Positions 43,907 to 56,358 of a stretch of 64,000 nucleotides of DNA are shown here, one piece after another. Location: contig CM042148.1 in NCBI GenBank assembly GCA_023376005.1, positions 74,246,894 through 74,310,893 on the forward strand. Direction: 5' to 3'. Every line of letters begins with the position of its first letter. Position 1 is the first letter of the stretch. The DNA comes from Doryteuthis pealeii (lineage: Eukaryota > Mollusca > Cephalopoda > Myopsida > Loliginidae). A model generated the notes under the pieces. That model saw nothing but the letters and a program-made list of their open reading frames with translations, was not told where the DNA came from and searched no databases. Both the position numbers and the translations under genes were made by a program.

Positions 43907-44459
43907 TATTGCAAATTAATGAATGGTTTATTGTGGATTATGACATATGAAAGAAAAGAAAAGCCCAATAAGAATTGGCCAGAATCAAAAGCGGTCAGCC
44001 CAAATACATACTCCTTTCCCTTGTCGGGAAAGAACATCTCACCTTTTTCTCTCCCTTGCCTACCCTGCCTGTGAGGTGCTATGGTCTACCACCTGTGGCT
44101 GCCTGTGTCTGTATCTCTCCTTAACTCCTCTCCCTACGAGAGTAAGTGTAGTACGGTTTAAGTTGTATAAATATTTTGTTGTGAAAATAAGAAAAGGAGG
44201 TCAATTTAATTGTTAGAACGCGTTTGTCATCTGTCTATATCATTGTCACACCTATACCCGTTTGGCCCTGAACCAGGATAAAAACAAATTTTTTTTGCAA
44301 CGTGCCAGGTAATTTTGTTATTGCCCTTCACATCAGGAGTAATTTCGGTGCGATAAATACGCAGTGGGGGGCTTGAATACCTCCCAATCGTAACAGGATA
44401 TAAAACACTTCATAGACTTTGTTGATGAAAGTTGGGGGGAGAACAAGAATCACATTTAG
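43907..44459. other. Unassigned
   Basis: No gene recognised. Contains a broken region around 44230-44420 with the 'cgtttggccctgaaccagga' and 'tcccaatcgtaacagg' blocks, probably the edge of another retroelement. The last may include a short inverted pair with the LTR family's 'gtaacg' ends. Confidence 0.35.
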
Positions 44460-44575
44460 TTGGAACATCAAAAAGAAGCAGAGAGGATCATCTTATTGGC
44501 TGCCAAACTCATTCTTGAAGATATTCGTGGAAAACAGTATGACATCCCAACAAGCAATGAAGATCTGGAGACTAC
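44460..44575 (+). other. Short open segment next to an LTR, unrecognised
   Basis: Encodes an acidic, helix-like stretch (KEAERIILLAAKLILEDIRG) that stays open in the mirror copy (56359-56474) with substitutions and no indels there. It stops being plausible where the LTR begins (44576). It could be a fragment of a transposon protein. I do not recognise the family. Confidence 0.25.
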
Positions 44576-45068
44576 TGTAACGTGGCGGTATCCGTATTAT
44601 AGCGGGTCTTGTCAACGTGCCTCCAAGTTCGCAGCACTAAAAAGGTGTTCGGCACGTGGCGGTCATCTTGTCGATAAAAAAGTACAACGCGAGAAATATA
44701 TAGTCACAAGCTGCTTAGCTTTTATTTCCAGGGCTTGTGGGTTGTGTCGGAGAGGAGAAAAAGCAGAGAGGAAGAGGACACTGTTAAATTACTTTATCCC
44801 ACACTAGGGACCAGAAGCCCGTCCATCCCCCTAGGCCTCAGAAAGCAAAAAGAGGCCAGTATTTTCACCACATGACTTCTGGTTAACACCCAAAACTTCT
44901 GGTTGGCTTTCAATTCTCCATTCGGGGGGGTCACGCCCCGGTCAAATTCACGACAACCTGTTTTATGTTCATCACTTTTTTTTAAAGCCTTTACTCCCTC
45001 TTATTTCATCTTCCTCCTTTTCTAATAGTAGTCCTCGCAAAACTCAGGACATTCACCATCTCGCTACA
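44576..45068 (-). repeat. Solo LTR with CTAC target duplication
   Basis: 493 bp. On the minus strand it runs TGTAGCGAGATGG...CCACGTTACA. CTAC precedes (44572-44575) and follows (45069-45072) it, an exact 4-bp target duplication. Same family as 43184-43747 but in the opposite orientation. Confidence 0.85.
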
Positions 45069-45691
45069 CTACAAAAAAAAGCATCAGAGTGGCTGCCACC
45101 ATACTTATGATTATTTCGTGGAGCTCTTATTAAATAGCAACTTAAGGAAATCAGTATTGCCCACGCTATCGTAAACAGTTTACCAGAGATCCATCATAGT
45201 ATGCATTCCTTTTGGACTTGCAGTTGAGTTAGACCATGTATTTGGGTCAGGGTGGTTGCTTATTGAGCTGAGGAGATTAGGATTTTGTGTCGATGCAGAT
45301 GACGTTACCCGGTATAAATAGTCAGTTGCGGAGAATGAAATGACATCCGAATTTGTCAGTGCGAACTTTCTAGGTTGTTTCACACAGTGATCAGCAGATA
45401 ATATTGATCACGACGTGCGAACTCTGGATGGTATAGAGAAAGAAGAAAACAAGTTTTGTCTGAATGTTAGTGAAAGAGAAGAAAAACAAGTTCTAATATA
45501 AAATGCAGTTTTAACAATAGATAATTGTGAAACACTGTTACAGGGAAGATGAAAGAAAAGAGGGTAGAAAAAGAAGGGAGAAGGGGAGAGAGGGGGAGCA
45601 ATGGAGAGGAGCGACAGAAAACAAAGAGGAGGAGGAAAGGGAAAATGAAGAAATGGAAAAGAAAGACAGGAGTATTTTTTTTTAGTCTTAC
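45069..45691. other. Intron sequence near the OXCT1 exon
   Basis: No gene. A purine-rich stretch (45545-45670, GA-rich on plus) lies directly on the donor side of the exon at 45692-45825. Confidence 0.5.
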
Positions 45692-45825
45692 TTGTTTCTG
45701 TTTTAAAAGCAGGCCAAGACCAAAGTCATCGACACCGGCATTGTTACTGACTACAGTCAAATCTTTTACGTCCGTCTTTAACAACCCACTAATCAAATTT
45801 TCTGGAATTCCACAAAGACCAAACC
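45692..45825 (-). CDS. OXCT1: OXCT1 exon, first one seen (two bases plus 44 codons)
   Basis: 134-bp exon, acceptor 'ttttttag', donor 'gtaagac'. It encodes [35 protein letters not shown] and LGLLLKQKQ. The GGF...G.P pattern is the class I CoA-transferase N-terminal signature (PROSITE COA_TRANSF_1 type), and NNAG is conserved in SCOT. The exon starts mid-codon, so at least one more coding exon lies upstream, outside reach. A mirror copy with indels lies at 55092-55225. Confidence 0.97.
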
Positions 45826-45879
45826 CTAAAAAAAGAAATTCATTTGTATTTAGCAAACAGTTCATATCAATCAACGGAC

Positions 45880-45982
45880 CATATTACCTTTAGGCACCCC
45901 TTTTTGATCTCGATTAAGAAAGGACATGTTTTTCATTCACACCGTCAATATCCGGTTATTTGTTAGGGTTTTAGTTTTTTTT

Positions 45983-46017
<35 letters not shown>

Positions 46018-46125
46018 AAAAAATCGTCTTTTAAAACAACCAGATATTGAACGGTGTTAAATGAAAAACAGGTCCTTTCTTAATTGAGATCAAAAAGGGG
46101 TGCCTAAAGGTCATATGGTCCCAAT
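45880..46125. mobile_element. Palindromic MITE, family D
   Basis: Outer arms 'accatattacctttaggcac' and their complement ending 'gtgcctaaaggtcatatggt', inverted arms of roughly 90 bp, and an A-run in the centre (45989-46014). A second copy is at 49196-49440. Mirror copies are at 54798-55036 and 51470-51720. Confidence 0.75.
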
Positions 46126-46218
46126 CAACAACCTACAGACATTTATTTTTGTAAAGACATTTAAACAACAATTGTCAATTGAAAAGCTGTCACAATGATA
46201 TATATGTATAAAAACGTG

Positions 46219-46816
46219 TGTTGATACAAGAGTCTTTTCTACTGTTGTATTGTCCTCGCCCGGAAGATGGAACTTCCGTCTGAGGGACAAAGAGAAAGAT
46301 AAAAATATATATTTAAAAAGAAAGAGAAAGCGGAACAGATGGTTTCCGGTCAAGGAAGCAGGTTGAAGATAAAGAAATATATAACAAAGGTCCGTTATCA
46401 GATCAAAAGATAAAAATGCGCAGGTGTGTCGTCAATACAAAAGCGAAAGGGTTAAGCAGTCAGGAGGAGACGGCGAACGGAGTGACCGACGCTCACGGTC
46501 CATCGCTGCCAGCGTGCAGTGAGGCACACCCAACACTTCCACCTCCCGATCGCCAGCCTGCAACATTAGTAGTTCCCATTGTCAAGCTCACTACACACAC
46601 GCACCACGAGGGAATTAAAGAAATAAAAAGTTCAATCTCCTACTAGATACAGATGTCTTGTGTCTTCGTTAAGCGACCCCTACATATATCGTCTAGGGTT
46701 AGATACCCACAGTATACCCACTACGATACGTACGCCGATTTAGCAGCGTGAGTTTGAAGAAGCCGCTATATAACATATATAGAATTTGATGCCAGTAAAG
46801 AAGGCGCTACGCAACA
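46219..46816 (+). repeat. Solo LTR with CGTG target duplication
   Basis: 598 bp, TGTTGATACAAG...CTACGCAACA, flanked by CGTG at 46215-46218 and 46817-46820. TATATAAC near 46378 and 'gaaataaaaag' near 46619 are promoter and poly-A candidates. The mirror copy is at 54109-54700. Confidence 0.85.
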
Positions 46817-47914
46817 CGTGTGTTTTTCATGTCAGGACTCAACAGTTATAAGAAATCGAATGTGTATAGTTCTTATATGTTAGAAGGCTCAGAGTAACCT
46901 TCCAACGTAGGTGAATATATTCATAATTAAATCGGAACAAAGAAGTACAACATAACAATACAGACTTTATTGTCTGAGCACATGGAATGTTATAAGGAGT
47001 TTGCAACAACAACAAGGTTCAATGCTTCCTCAATGACTTGGCAGTAAGCTGATATGACATGAGCATACAAAAATTTCTAAATATTTTGGAGACCTTACCT
47101 TTAGGATTAGCTTCATAATTCTTTTTTTTAGGAGGTAAAATAATTACATAATACAATCTAAAATTCTACAAAATAATTTTTCAAAGATCTTTTTTTTTAA
47201 GATTTAAAATAATTACATAACATATACTAGAAAAAAAAAAAACATGACATGTTGAGTCACCCACTGAGCTCTGAGTAGATAATTGTTATGAGGAAAAAAA
47301 AGTGAGTTTGCAAAGCAAATTAAATTTAAAAAAATGAATACGTTCAGCAAATTTCAAAAATACATTAAAATCATTATGTAAGATTTCTAAGAAATGTGCC
47401 CTAAATTTATCAGACAGAAAGCTAAGGGATGGCTGCTGATGAAAATTAACACAAAGTGGGAAGTTCAATCTCCTCTTACATGCTCTAATCTCTCTACACT
47501 CACAGAGAAACTAACATATATAGGGGGTAGTTAATCAAGAAATAGAGATGGAAAGTGACAGAATGTTAAGTAAGAGACTGGTCATGTTTTGACTTAATTG
47601 CAAATTATGACTAATTAGAACCAATCAAAATAGAATTTTTCTTTCAAATATAACTCAATCCCAGAACTAAGGAATATTTTAGAATGTATTTTGTGTCATT
47701 AAACTAAATAGGAAAAATTCTTTAGGAAACTATTATTGATTCACTCAACTTTAGTATAATAATAGATTATAAAAACAACAATAATAAAAGATAAAATAAT
47801 ATGTAGGGGGGGGGGGGTGACAAGACTTTTTGGACAAGCCAGTACATTGTATCTTGCCTGCTGTTCAAACGAAAAAAGTTGTAAGAAATTTAATAGGTTA
47901 TATGCCTGGGAAGA
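46817..47914. other. Unassigned AT-rich sequence
   Basis: No gene. A candidate minus-strand poly-A context ('caataaagtctgtattg', 46950-46980 in complement) suggests another LTR-like fragment around 46870-47060. A G-run lies at 47807-47816. Confidence 0.4.
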
Positions 47915-48190
47915 GAAAGCGCGTGGTGTAATGGTTAAAGTCATGAGAAATGGACTCGTCGTCCCGAGTTCAAATCCTGCATGTGGTAACTGCATTTCAC
48001 TCAGCACTAATACCCTTGGGAAAGGTATGAATCATACTCTCCTTGCAGCTATGGATAAATAGTAGGGCAGACTGGGCTCTTTAACCTTGGTTAGGCAACC
48101 GGAAAAACTAAATTCAAACCTGTTAAACTACACTTAAGAAATTGACCTTGTGTTACATCCTGCTCGTGCGGAAGGGTTGGTAATATATAT
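47915..48190 (+). repeat. SINE-B with tRNA-like head
   Basis: Head 'gcgcgtggtgtaatggttaa', B-box-like 'gagttcaaatcctgc', body 'ggtatgaatcatactctcc' and end 'aagggttggtaatatatata'. Mirrored at 52745-53035. Confidence 0.8.
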
Positions 48191-48423
48191 ATATATGCCT
48201 GGGAATTTATCTTATACATTATTTCAATAGAAACATTGTTTTCATTTACTATTCATAAAGGATCAATACTTAATCTCTTATTTCCTCTCATGCGAGAACT
48301 TTATTTCATTCTTCTCTTTTCAAATTCTTTTTCCTTCACACTTATTTTCCCTTTCATGCTTTCTTTCATCTACTCGAGAAATGACTCATAACAATACATT
48401 GAAAATTGCCTCACATCGTCGGT

Positions 48424-48885
48424 AATTATGAACTTTAGTTGACCAAATTCCTAGCATAAAATTCTGCATGCGCATTATCTCCCTTAACAAATTTGCTTGT
48501 ATAGTTTTTCTTATGAGATTTCCTTAAACAATTAAATGAATAAAAATACATTTTATTCTTAGACACATTTTTTATTCTCGAAAATTTTTATTTCTCAAAC
48601 AAACAAAAATGTGTTAATAAGACAGTGCACAACAAAAATATAAAATGTGTTCTTAATAACAATTAAGTTCACTTCAGATAATGCACATGCACAATTTTAT
48701 GCTAGGAATTTGGCTAACTAAAGTTCATACGTGTCGATAAGAATAGAATGTATTTTTATTCATTCAATTGTTTAAGAAAATCTCATAAGAAAAACTATAC
48801 AAGCAAATTTGTTAAGGGAGATAATGCGCACACACAATTTTATGATAGGAATTTGGCCAACTGAAGTTCATAATTACCACAACGT
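48424..48885. mobile_element. Palindromic MITE, family E
   Basis: Arms of about 140 bp: 'gtaattatgaactttagttg' at the left and 'ggccaactgaagttcataat' at the right, including 'actatacaagcaaatttgtt'. The interior has a partial third copy of the arm and 'aaatgtgttcttaataacaa', which also occurs in family F, so the two MITE families are related. Confidence 0.75.
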
Positions 48886-49195
48886 CTTCAGACCACGGTG
48901 CAATATGAACAATTGAATCTCAAACTTAATAATACAATCTATTTCTCTTCTATAAAAAATGGATGCACAAATTTTTAATGAAAAGATAACTGTTTGGCAT
49001 CTGAATAGTTTTCTATGCAAATCAGGTTTGTTTAAGGTTGTTCATATAGTAATCGGGATGGGGTCTGTGTGTAAATATGCATTCATTTTATGTAGATTAA
49101 TAGCTCTGATCTGCCATCTGTCCGTGGAAAATTATTTATCTCCATAAAAAGAGAAAAGCATTTAGCCAAGGTCAGTGGCAAACAGAACCACTGGA
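48886..49195. other. Unassigned
   Basis: No gene recognised. The 62-codon frame at 48959-49147 shows no family features. Confidence 0.4.
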
Positions 49196-49440
49196 CCATA
49201 TGACCTTTAGGCACCCCTTTTGTGATCTCGATTCATAGGGACATGTTTTTCATTTACACAGTCAAAATCCGGTTGTTTGTTAACAGACGATTTTTAGAGT
49301 TTTTAGAGTTTTTTTGTTTTTTTTTTTAAATTATAAAACTAACCCCTAACAAGCAAACGGATTTTGACGTTGTATATGAAAAACATGTCCTTATGAATCG
49401 AGATCGCAAAAGGGGTGCCTAAAGGTCATATGGTCCGAAC
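49196..49440. mobile_element. Palindromic MITE, family D, second copy
   Basis: Same ends as 45880-46125 ('accatatgacctttaggcac' and its complement), with a T-run in the centre. Confidence 0.75.
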
Positions 49441-49959
49441 CATTTATTTACAATTTAGTGGATTGATTTTCCCCCGTTCCAGTTTCTCGATCTGTTTTCT
49501 TGTTTAATAATACTGAATTAAGATGAAAGTTCTATCAAGAAGAAAAACTAATTTTTTAAAAAACACATTTGGGGATTCAATCAGAATTATATTGGCAAAC
49601 GAGAAGGATGCAAAATAAAAATGGTCGAGGCTAAAGTCTTCAGCACGAATGATAAGCATGCAGAATTATCATTCCCATGTTATTACATAACATCAAGAAA
49701 CTGAAAGTGTGTAATAAAAATAACAAACTGCACTAAAAACGAAACTCTTAAGATGACCGGATGTTATAATTTCTGCTTTTTTTTTTTTTCTTCTCAATAC
49801 CCTGTCTGGTGGCAAAAGCTGCTTGGTATTGCTGGGAGTGGCAGTCCTGCCTCGATCTACCAAAACTGTTATCACTCCTAGTTGGCAGCTGATGAGGGCA
49901 GGGTATCACATGTATGATTAAAAAATTCTCATCACTCTGTAGTGAGACGAAGTAATGTA
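49441..49959. other. Unassigned
   Basis: AT-rich, with a T-run at 49778-49789. No gene. Confidence 0.4.
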
Positions 49960-50175
49960 ATATGACAATCTGCCTTGGAACCACAACATTCCAGGTTTGA
50001 TACCAGCACTTGCCAACTCAACACATGAGTAGCATAGCTTAGATCTGTGCAGTAAAGTGGAGAGCTGATAGGTGTGGCGCTCCATCTCAGGAGCAAAAAC
50101 AATCTCCCTAGTCTAACTAGTGGAAAAGGAGATAGACTTCCGGTGTCCAGCTGATATCAACAAAGGTCACCTACT
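49960..50175 (+). repeat. SINE-A, diverged
   Basis: Head remnant 'aggtttgataccagcac', body 'gtaaagtggagagctgatag', 'gcgctccatctcagg', 'ggaaaaggagatagact'. The mirror image is at 50655-50875. Confidence 0.65.
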
Positions 50176-50221
50176 GATATATATAAAATAGATGAACTAA
50201 AGTGACAAGACAAAAAGGTAA

Positions 50222-50618
50222 GCTGAACATTAGCTACATAAATGAGAGTAATCTCCCCTTGTTTCTTTCACTTTGAGGAAGCCATCTGTTTTGGTTGGCC
50301 ATTTTCATTTCACCGTAAATCTACACTGAAAATATGAATTGGTTCAAATCAATACAATTGAATGCTTTAAAATGAAAATATCATAAAATGTGTTATTAAT
50401 TATGTTTGCGCATTATTTGAAATGAACTTAATTGTTATTAAGAACACATTTGATATTTGTGTGTTAAACATGCAGTTGTATTGATTTGAACAAGTTCGTA
50501 TTTTCAGTGTAGATTTATGGTGAAATGAAAAATGGCTGACCAAAACATATGGCTTCCTCAAAGTGAAACAAACAAGGGGAGATTACTCTCATTTTAATGT
50601 AGCCCTAATGTTCAGCTT
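50222..50618. mobile_element. Palindromic MITE, family F, at the foldback centre
   Basis: Same element as 25924-26300: 'agctgaacattagctacata' at the left and the complement at the right, with the centre near 50420. The mirror symmetry continues beyond its ends ('ttgtctt', 'cacctactgatat', SINE-A), which is not so for the copy at 25924. The centre of the 17-kb foldback is therefore the loop of this MITE. Confidence 0.85.
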
Positions 50619-53600
50619 ACCTTTTTGTCTTGTCAACTTTAGTTCATGCTATTTATTATAATATCAGTAGGTGAACCTTTTGGTTGATATCAGCTGGCAC
50701 CGGAAATCTATCCCTTTTCACTAGTTTGACTAGGGGAGATTGTTTTTGCTCCTGAGAATTGGAGCGCCACACCTATCCAGCTCTCCACTTTACTGCACAG
50801 ATCTTAGCTATGCCTACTCATGTGGGTTGAGTTGGCAAGGTGCCGGTTCAAACCTGGAAATGTTGTGGTCCAGGGCAGATTTGTCATATTACATTACTTC
50901 GTCTCCACTAAACAGAGTGATGAAGAATTTTTTAATCATACATGTGATACCCTGCCCTCATCACTGCCAACTAGGAGTGGATAACAGTTTTGGTATAAAA
51001 AAAAAAAAAAAAAAAATAAAAAAGATCGAGGCAGGACTGCACTCCCAGCAATACCAAGCAGCTTTTGCCACCAGACAGGTATTGAGAGAAAAAAAAAAAA
51101 AAAAAAAAAGCAGAAATTATAAACATCCGGTTCATCTTAAGATTTTCGTTTTTAGTGCAGTTTGTATTATTTTTATTACACACTTTCAAAGTTTCTTGAT
51201 TTGTTTATGTATAACATGGGAAATGATAATTCTGCATGCTTATCAAATTCGTGCTGAAAGACTTTAGCCCTCGACCATTTTTTTTGCATGCCTCCTCGTT
51301 TGCCAATATAATTCTGATTGAATCCCCAAATGTGTTTTTTAAAAAAAAAATTAGTTTTTCTTCTTGTAGAACTTTCATTCTTAATTCAAGTATTTTAAAC
51401 AAAGAAAACAGGATCGAGAACCTGGAAACGGGGGGAAAATCAATCCACTAAATTGTAAAATGGTTCGGACCTATGACCTTTAGGCACCCCTTTTGCGAAT
51501 CTCGAATTCATAAGGACATGTTTTTCAATATACACGTCAAAAATCCGTTTGCTTGTTAGGGGTTAGTTTATAATTTAAAAAAAAAAAAACAAAAAACTCT
51601 AAAAAACTCCTAAAAATCGTCTGTTAACAAACAACCGGATTTTGACTGTGGTAAATGAAAAACATGTCCCTATGAATCGAAGATCACAAAAGGGGGATGC
51701 CTAAAAAGGTCATATGGTCAGTGGTTCCCTGTTTGCCACTGACCTTGCTAAATGCTTTTCTCTTTTTATGGAGATAAATAATTTTCCACGGACAGATGGC
51801 AGATCAGAGCTATTATCTACATAAAATGAATGCCATATTTAAACACAGACCCCAATCCCGATTTACATATGAACAAACCTTAAACAAAACCTGATTTGCA
51901 TAGAAAAACATTCAGATGCCAAAACAGTTATTTTTTCATTAAAAAATTTGTGCATCTTTTTATAGAAGAGAAATAGATGTATTATTAAGTTTGAGATTCA
52001 ATTGTTCATATTGCACCGTGGTTCTGAAACGTTTGTGGTAATTATGAACTTCAGTTGGCCAAATTCCTATCATAAAATTTGGTGTGTGCGCATTAATCTC
52101 CCTTAAACAAATTGCCTTGTATAGTTTTATCTAATGAGATTTTCTTAAACAATTTGAATGAATAAAATACATTCTATCTTAATCGACACCGTATGAAACT
52201 TTAGTTAGCCAAATTCCTAGCTAAAATTGGTGCATGTGCTTATCTGAAGTGAACTTAATTGTTATTAAGAACACATTTTATATTTTGTTGTGCAACTGTC
52301 TTATTAACACATTTTTTGTTTGTTTGAGAAATAAAAAATTTTCGAGATAAAAAATGTGTCAAAGGAATAAATGGTATTTTTTATTCAATTAATTGTTTAA
52401 GGAAATCCTCATAAAGAAAAACTATACAAGCAAATTTTGTTAAGGGAGATAATGCGCATGCAGATTTTATGCTAGGAATTTTGGTCAACTAAAGTTCCAT
52501 AAAATTTACCGAAGAATGTGAGCATTTTTCAATGTATTGTTATGAGTCCATTGTCTCGAGTAGATGAAAAGAAGCATGAAAGGGAAAATAAGTGTGAGAA
52601 AAAGAATTTGAAAGAGGAAGAAATGAAATAAAGTTCTCGCATGAGAGGAAATAAGAGATAAGTATTGATCCTTTAATGAATAGTAAATGAAACAAATGTT
52701 TCTAATTGAAATAATGATAGATAAATTCCCAAGGCTATATATATATATTACCAACCCTTCCGCACGAGCCAGGGATGTAAACACAAGGTCAATTTCTTAA
52801 GTGTTAGTTTAAACAGGTTGAATTTAAAGTTCCGGTTTGCCTAACAAGGTTAAAAGCCCGTCTGCCCTCTATTTATCCATAGCTGCCAAAGGAGAGTATG
52901 ATTCATACCTTTCCCAAGGGTATTAGTGCTGGGAATGCAGTTACCACATGCAGGATTTGAAACTCGGGACGACGAGTCCATTTCTTCATGACTTTAACCA
53001 TTACACCACGCGCTTTCTCTTAGGCATATAACCTATTCAAATTTTCTTACAACTTTTTTCGTTTGAACAGCAGGAAGATACATGTACTGGCTTGTCCAAA
53101 AAGTTTGTCACCCCCCCTACATATTATTTTTATCTTTTATTATTGTTGTTTTTATAATCTATTATTATACTAAAGTTGAGTGAATCAAATTAATAGTTTC
53201 CTAAAATTTTTCCTATTTAGTTTAATGAACAAATACATTCTAAAATATTCCTTAGTTCTGGGATTTGAGTTATATTTGAAGAAAAATTCTATTTTGATTG
53301 GTTCTAATTAGTCATAATTTGCAATTAAGTCAAAACATGGAAACCAGTCTCTTACTTAACATTCTGTCACTTTCCATCTCTATTTCTTGATTTAACTACC
53401 CCCTATATATGTTAGTTTTCTCTGTGAGTGTAGAGAGATTAGAGCATGTAAGAGGAGATTGAACTTCCCACTTTGGTGTTAATTTTCATCAGCAGCCATC
53501 CCTTAGCTTTCTGTCTGATAAATTTAGGCACATTTCTTAGAAATCTTACATAATGATTTTATGTATTTTTGAATTTGCTGAACGTATTCATTTTTTTAAA

Positions 53601-54108
53601 AATTTAATTTGCTTTGCAAACTCACTTTTTTTCCTCATAACAATTATCTACTCAGAGCTCGTGGGTGACTCAACATGTCATGTTTTTTTTTTTCTAGTAA
53701 TATGTTTATGTAATTATTTTAAATCTTAAAAAAAAAAGATCTTTGAAAAATTATTTTGTGAATTTTGATTGTATTATGTAATTATTTACCTCCTAAAAAA
53801 GAATTTGAAGCTAATCCTAAAGGTAAGGTCTCCAAAATATTTAGAAATTTTTTGTATGCTCATGTCATAATAGCTTACCTGAAGTCATTTGAGGAAGCAT
53901 TGAACCTTGTTGTTGTTGGCAAACTCCTTATAACATTTCCATGTGCTCAGACAATAAAGTCTGTATTGTTATGTTTGTACTTCTTTGTTCCGATTTAAAT
54001 TATGAATATATTACCTACGTTGGAAGGTTACTCTGACCTTCTAACATATAAGAACTATACACATTCGATTTCCTTATACTTGTTGAGTCCTGACATGAAA
54101 AACACACG

Positions 54109-54700
54109 TGTTGCGTGCGCCTTCTTTACTGGCATCAATTCTATATATGTTATATAGCGGCTTCTTCAAACTCAACGCTGCTAAATCGGCGTACGTATCG
54201 TAGTGGGTATACTGTGGGTATCCCTTAGACGATATATGTAGGGGTCGCTTAACGAAGACACAGACAATCTGTATCTAGTAGGAGATTGAACTTTTTATTT
54301 CTTTAATTCCCTCGTGGTGCGTGTGTTAGTGGCTTGACAATGGGAACTACTAATGTTGCAGGCTGCGATCGGGAGGTGGGAAGTGTTGGGTGTGCCTCAC
54401 TGCAACGCTGGCAGCGATGGACCGTGAGCGTCGGTACTCCGTTCGCCGTCTCCTCCTGACTGCTTAACCCTTTCGCTTTTGTATTGACGACACGCCTGCG
54501 CATTCAGATCTTTTGATCTGATAACGGACCTTTGTTATATATTTCTTTATCTTCACCCTGCTTCCTTGACCTGAAAACCATCTCTTCCGCTTTCTTTTTG
54601 TTTTTAAATATATATTTTTATCTTTCTCTTTCTCCCTCAGCCGGAAGTTCCATATTCGGGCGAGGACAATACAACAGTAGAAAAGACTCTTGTATCAACA
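54109..54700 (-). repeat. Mirror copy of the solo LTR 46219-46816
   Basis: TGTTGCG...TATCAACA with the flanking CACG-type context, in reverse orientation. Contains small indels relative to the other arm. Confidence 0.85.
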
Positions 54701-54889
54701 CACGTTTTTTATACATATATATCATTGTGACAGCTTTTCAATTGACAATTGTTGTTTAAATGTCCTTTACAAAAATAATGTCTGTGGTTGGTTGATTGGA
54801 CCATATGACCTTTAGGCACCCCTTTTTGATTCGATTAGAAAGGACATGTTTTTCATTTACACACCGTCAATATCTGGTTGTTTTAAAAG

Positions 54890-54937
<48 letters not shown>

Positions 54938-55091
54938 AAAAAAACTAAAACCCTAACAAAACCGGATATTGACGGTGTGAATGAAAAACATGTCCTTTCT
55001 TAATTGAGATCAAAGGGGTGCCTAAAGGTAATATGGTCTGTTGATTGATATGAATCTGTTTGCTAAATACAAATGAATTTTCTTTTTTTAG

Positions 55092-55225
55092 GGTTTGGTC
55101 TTTGTGGAATTCCAGAAAAATTTGATTAGTGGGTTGTTAAAGACGGACGTAAAAAGATTTGACTGTGTCAGTAACAATGCGGTGTCGATGACTTTGGTCT
55201 TGGCCTGCTTTTAAAACAGAAACAA
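55092..55225 (+). pseudogene. OXCT1: Broken mirror copy of an OXCT1 exon
   Basis: Matches the exon at 45692-45825 in reverse orientation, with splice-site-like 'tttttag' before it and 'gtaagac' after one extra A. It has added A residues in two A-runs, a lost 'ag' pair in 'tgtagtc' and a lost C in 'gccggtg', so its frame is destroyed. No neighbouring OXCT1 exon follows in this orientation. Best read as an error-rich second copy of the same locus. Confidence 0.85.
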
Positions 55226-55867
55226 AGTAAGACTAAAAAAATACTCCTGTCCTTTCTTTTCATTCTTCATTTTCTTTCCTCCTCCTCTTTGTTTTCTGTC
55301 CGCTCCTCTCCATTGCTCCCCTTCTCTCCCCTTCCTCTCCCCTCCCCTCCCTTCTTTTTCCCCCTCCCCTCTTTTTCTTTCATCTTCCCTGTAAACAGTG
55401 TTTCACAATTATCTATTGTTAAAACTGCATTTTATATTAGAACTTGTTTTCTTCCTCTTTCAACTAACATTCAGACAAAACTTGTTTTTCTTCCTTTCTC
55501 TATACCATCCAGAGTTCGCACGTCGTGATCAATATTATCTGCTGATCACTGTATGAAACAACCTAGAAGTTCGCACTGACAAATTCGGATGTCATTTCAT
55601 TCTCCACAACTGACTATTTATACCGGGTAACGTCATCTACATCGACACAAAATCCTAATCTTCTCAGCTCAATAAGCAACCGCCCTGACCCAAATACATG
55701 GTCTACTCAACTGAAAGTCCAAAAGGAATGCATGCTATGATGGATCTCTGGTAACTGTGTTTACAATAGCGTGGGCAATACTGATTTCCTTAAGTTGCTA
55801 TTTAATAAGAAAGCTCCACGAAATAATCATAAGTATGGTGGCAGCCACTCTGATGCTTTTTCTGTAG

Positions 55868-56358
55868 TGTAGCGAGATGGTGAATGTCTGAGTTTGCGAG
55901 GACTATATTAGAAAAGGAGGAAGAGAAACAAGAGTGAGTAAAGGCTTATAAAAAAAAAAAAATGATGAACATAAAACAGGTTGTCATGATTTGAACGGGG
56001 GCATGACCCCCCCGAATGGGAGATATTGAAAGCCACCAGAAGTTGGGTGTTAACTGGAAGTCATGTGGTGAAATAATACTGGCCTCTTTTTTGCTTTCTG
56101 AGGCCTAGGGGGACGGACGGGCTTTGGTTCAGTGTGGGATACAGTAATTTACAGTGTCCTCTTCCTCTCTGCCTTTTCTCCTCTCTGGCACAACCCACGA
56201 GCCCTGGAAATAAAAGATAAGCAGCTTGTGACTATATATTTCTTGCGTTGTACTTTTTTATCGACAAGATGACGTCACGTACCGAACACCTTTTTAGTGC
56301 CGTGAATTTGGAGGCACGTTGACAAGACCCGCTATACAACAGATACCGCCACGTTACA
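55868..56358 (+). repeat. Mirror copy of the solo LTR 44576-45068
   Basis: TGTAGCGAGATGG...CACGTTACA, flanked by GTAG on both sides, the complement of the CTAC duplication of the left arm. Confidence 0.85.

Larger units (their letters stand above)
41850..50419 (+). repeat. Left arm of an 8.6-kb inverted repeat (foldback)
   Basis: Everything from about 41.85 to 50.42 kb recurs in reverse complement at 50.42-59.09 kb. Checked anchors: 42.6/58.3, 43.2/57.7, 44.5/56.45, the exon at 45692-45825/55092-55225, LTR 46219-46816/54109-54700, SINE-B 47.92/53.03, 49.2-49.44/51.47-51.72, 49.9/50.9. This arm has the intact OXCT1 exon and cleaner repeats, so it is taken as the reference arm. Confidence 0.9.

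Noticed and set aside
45826..50419. First OXCT1 exon (transit peptide and FYTDPVEAV-like region)
   Set aside because: No minus-strand segment of this kind was found. The true upstream sequence is probably beyond the foldback.
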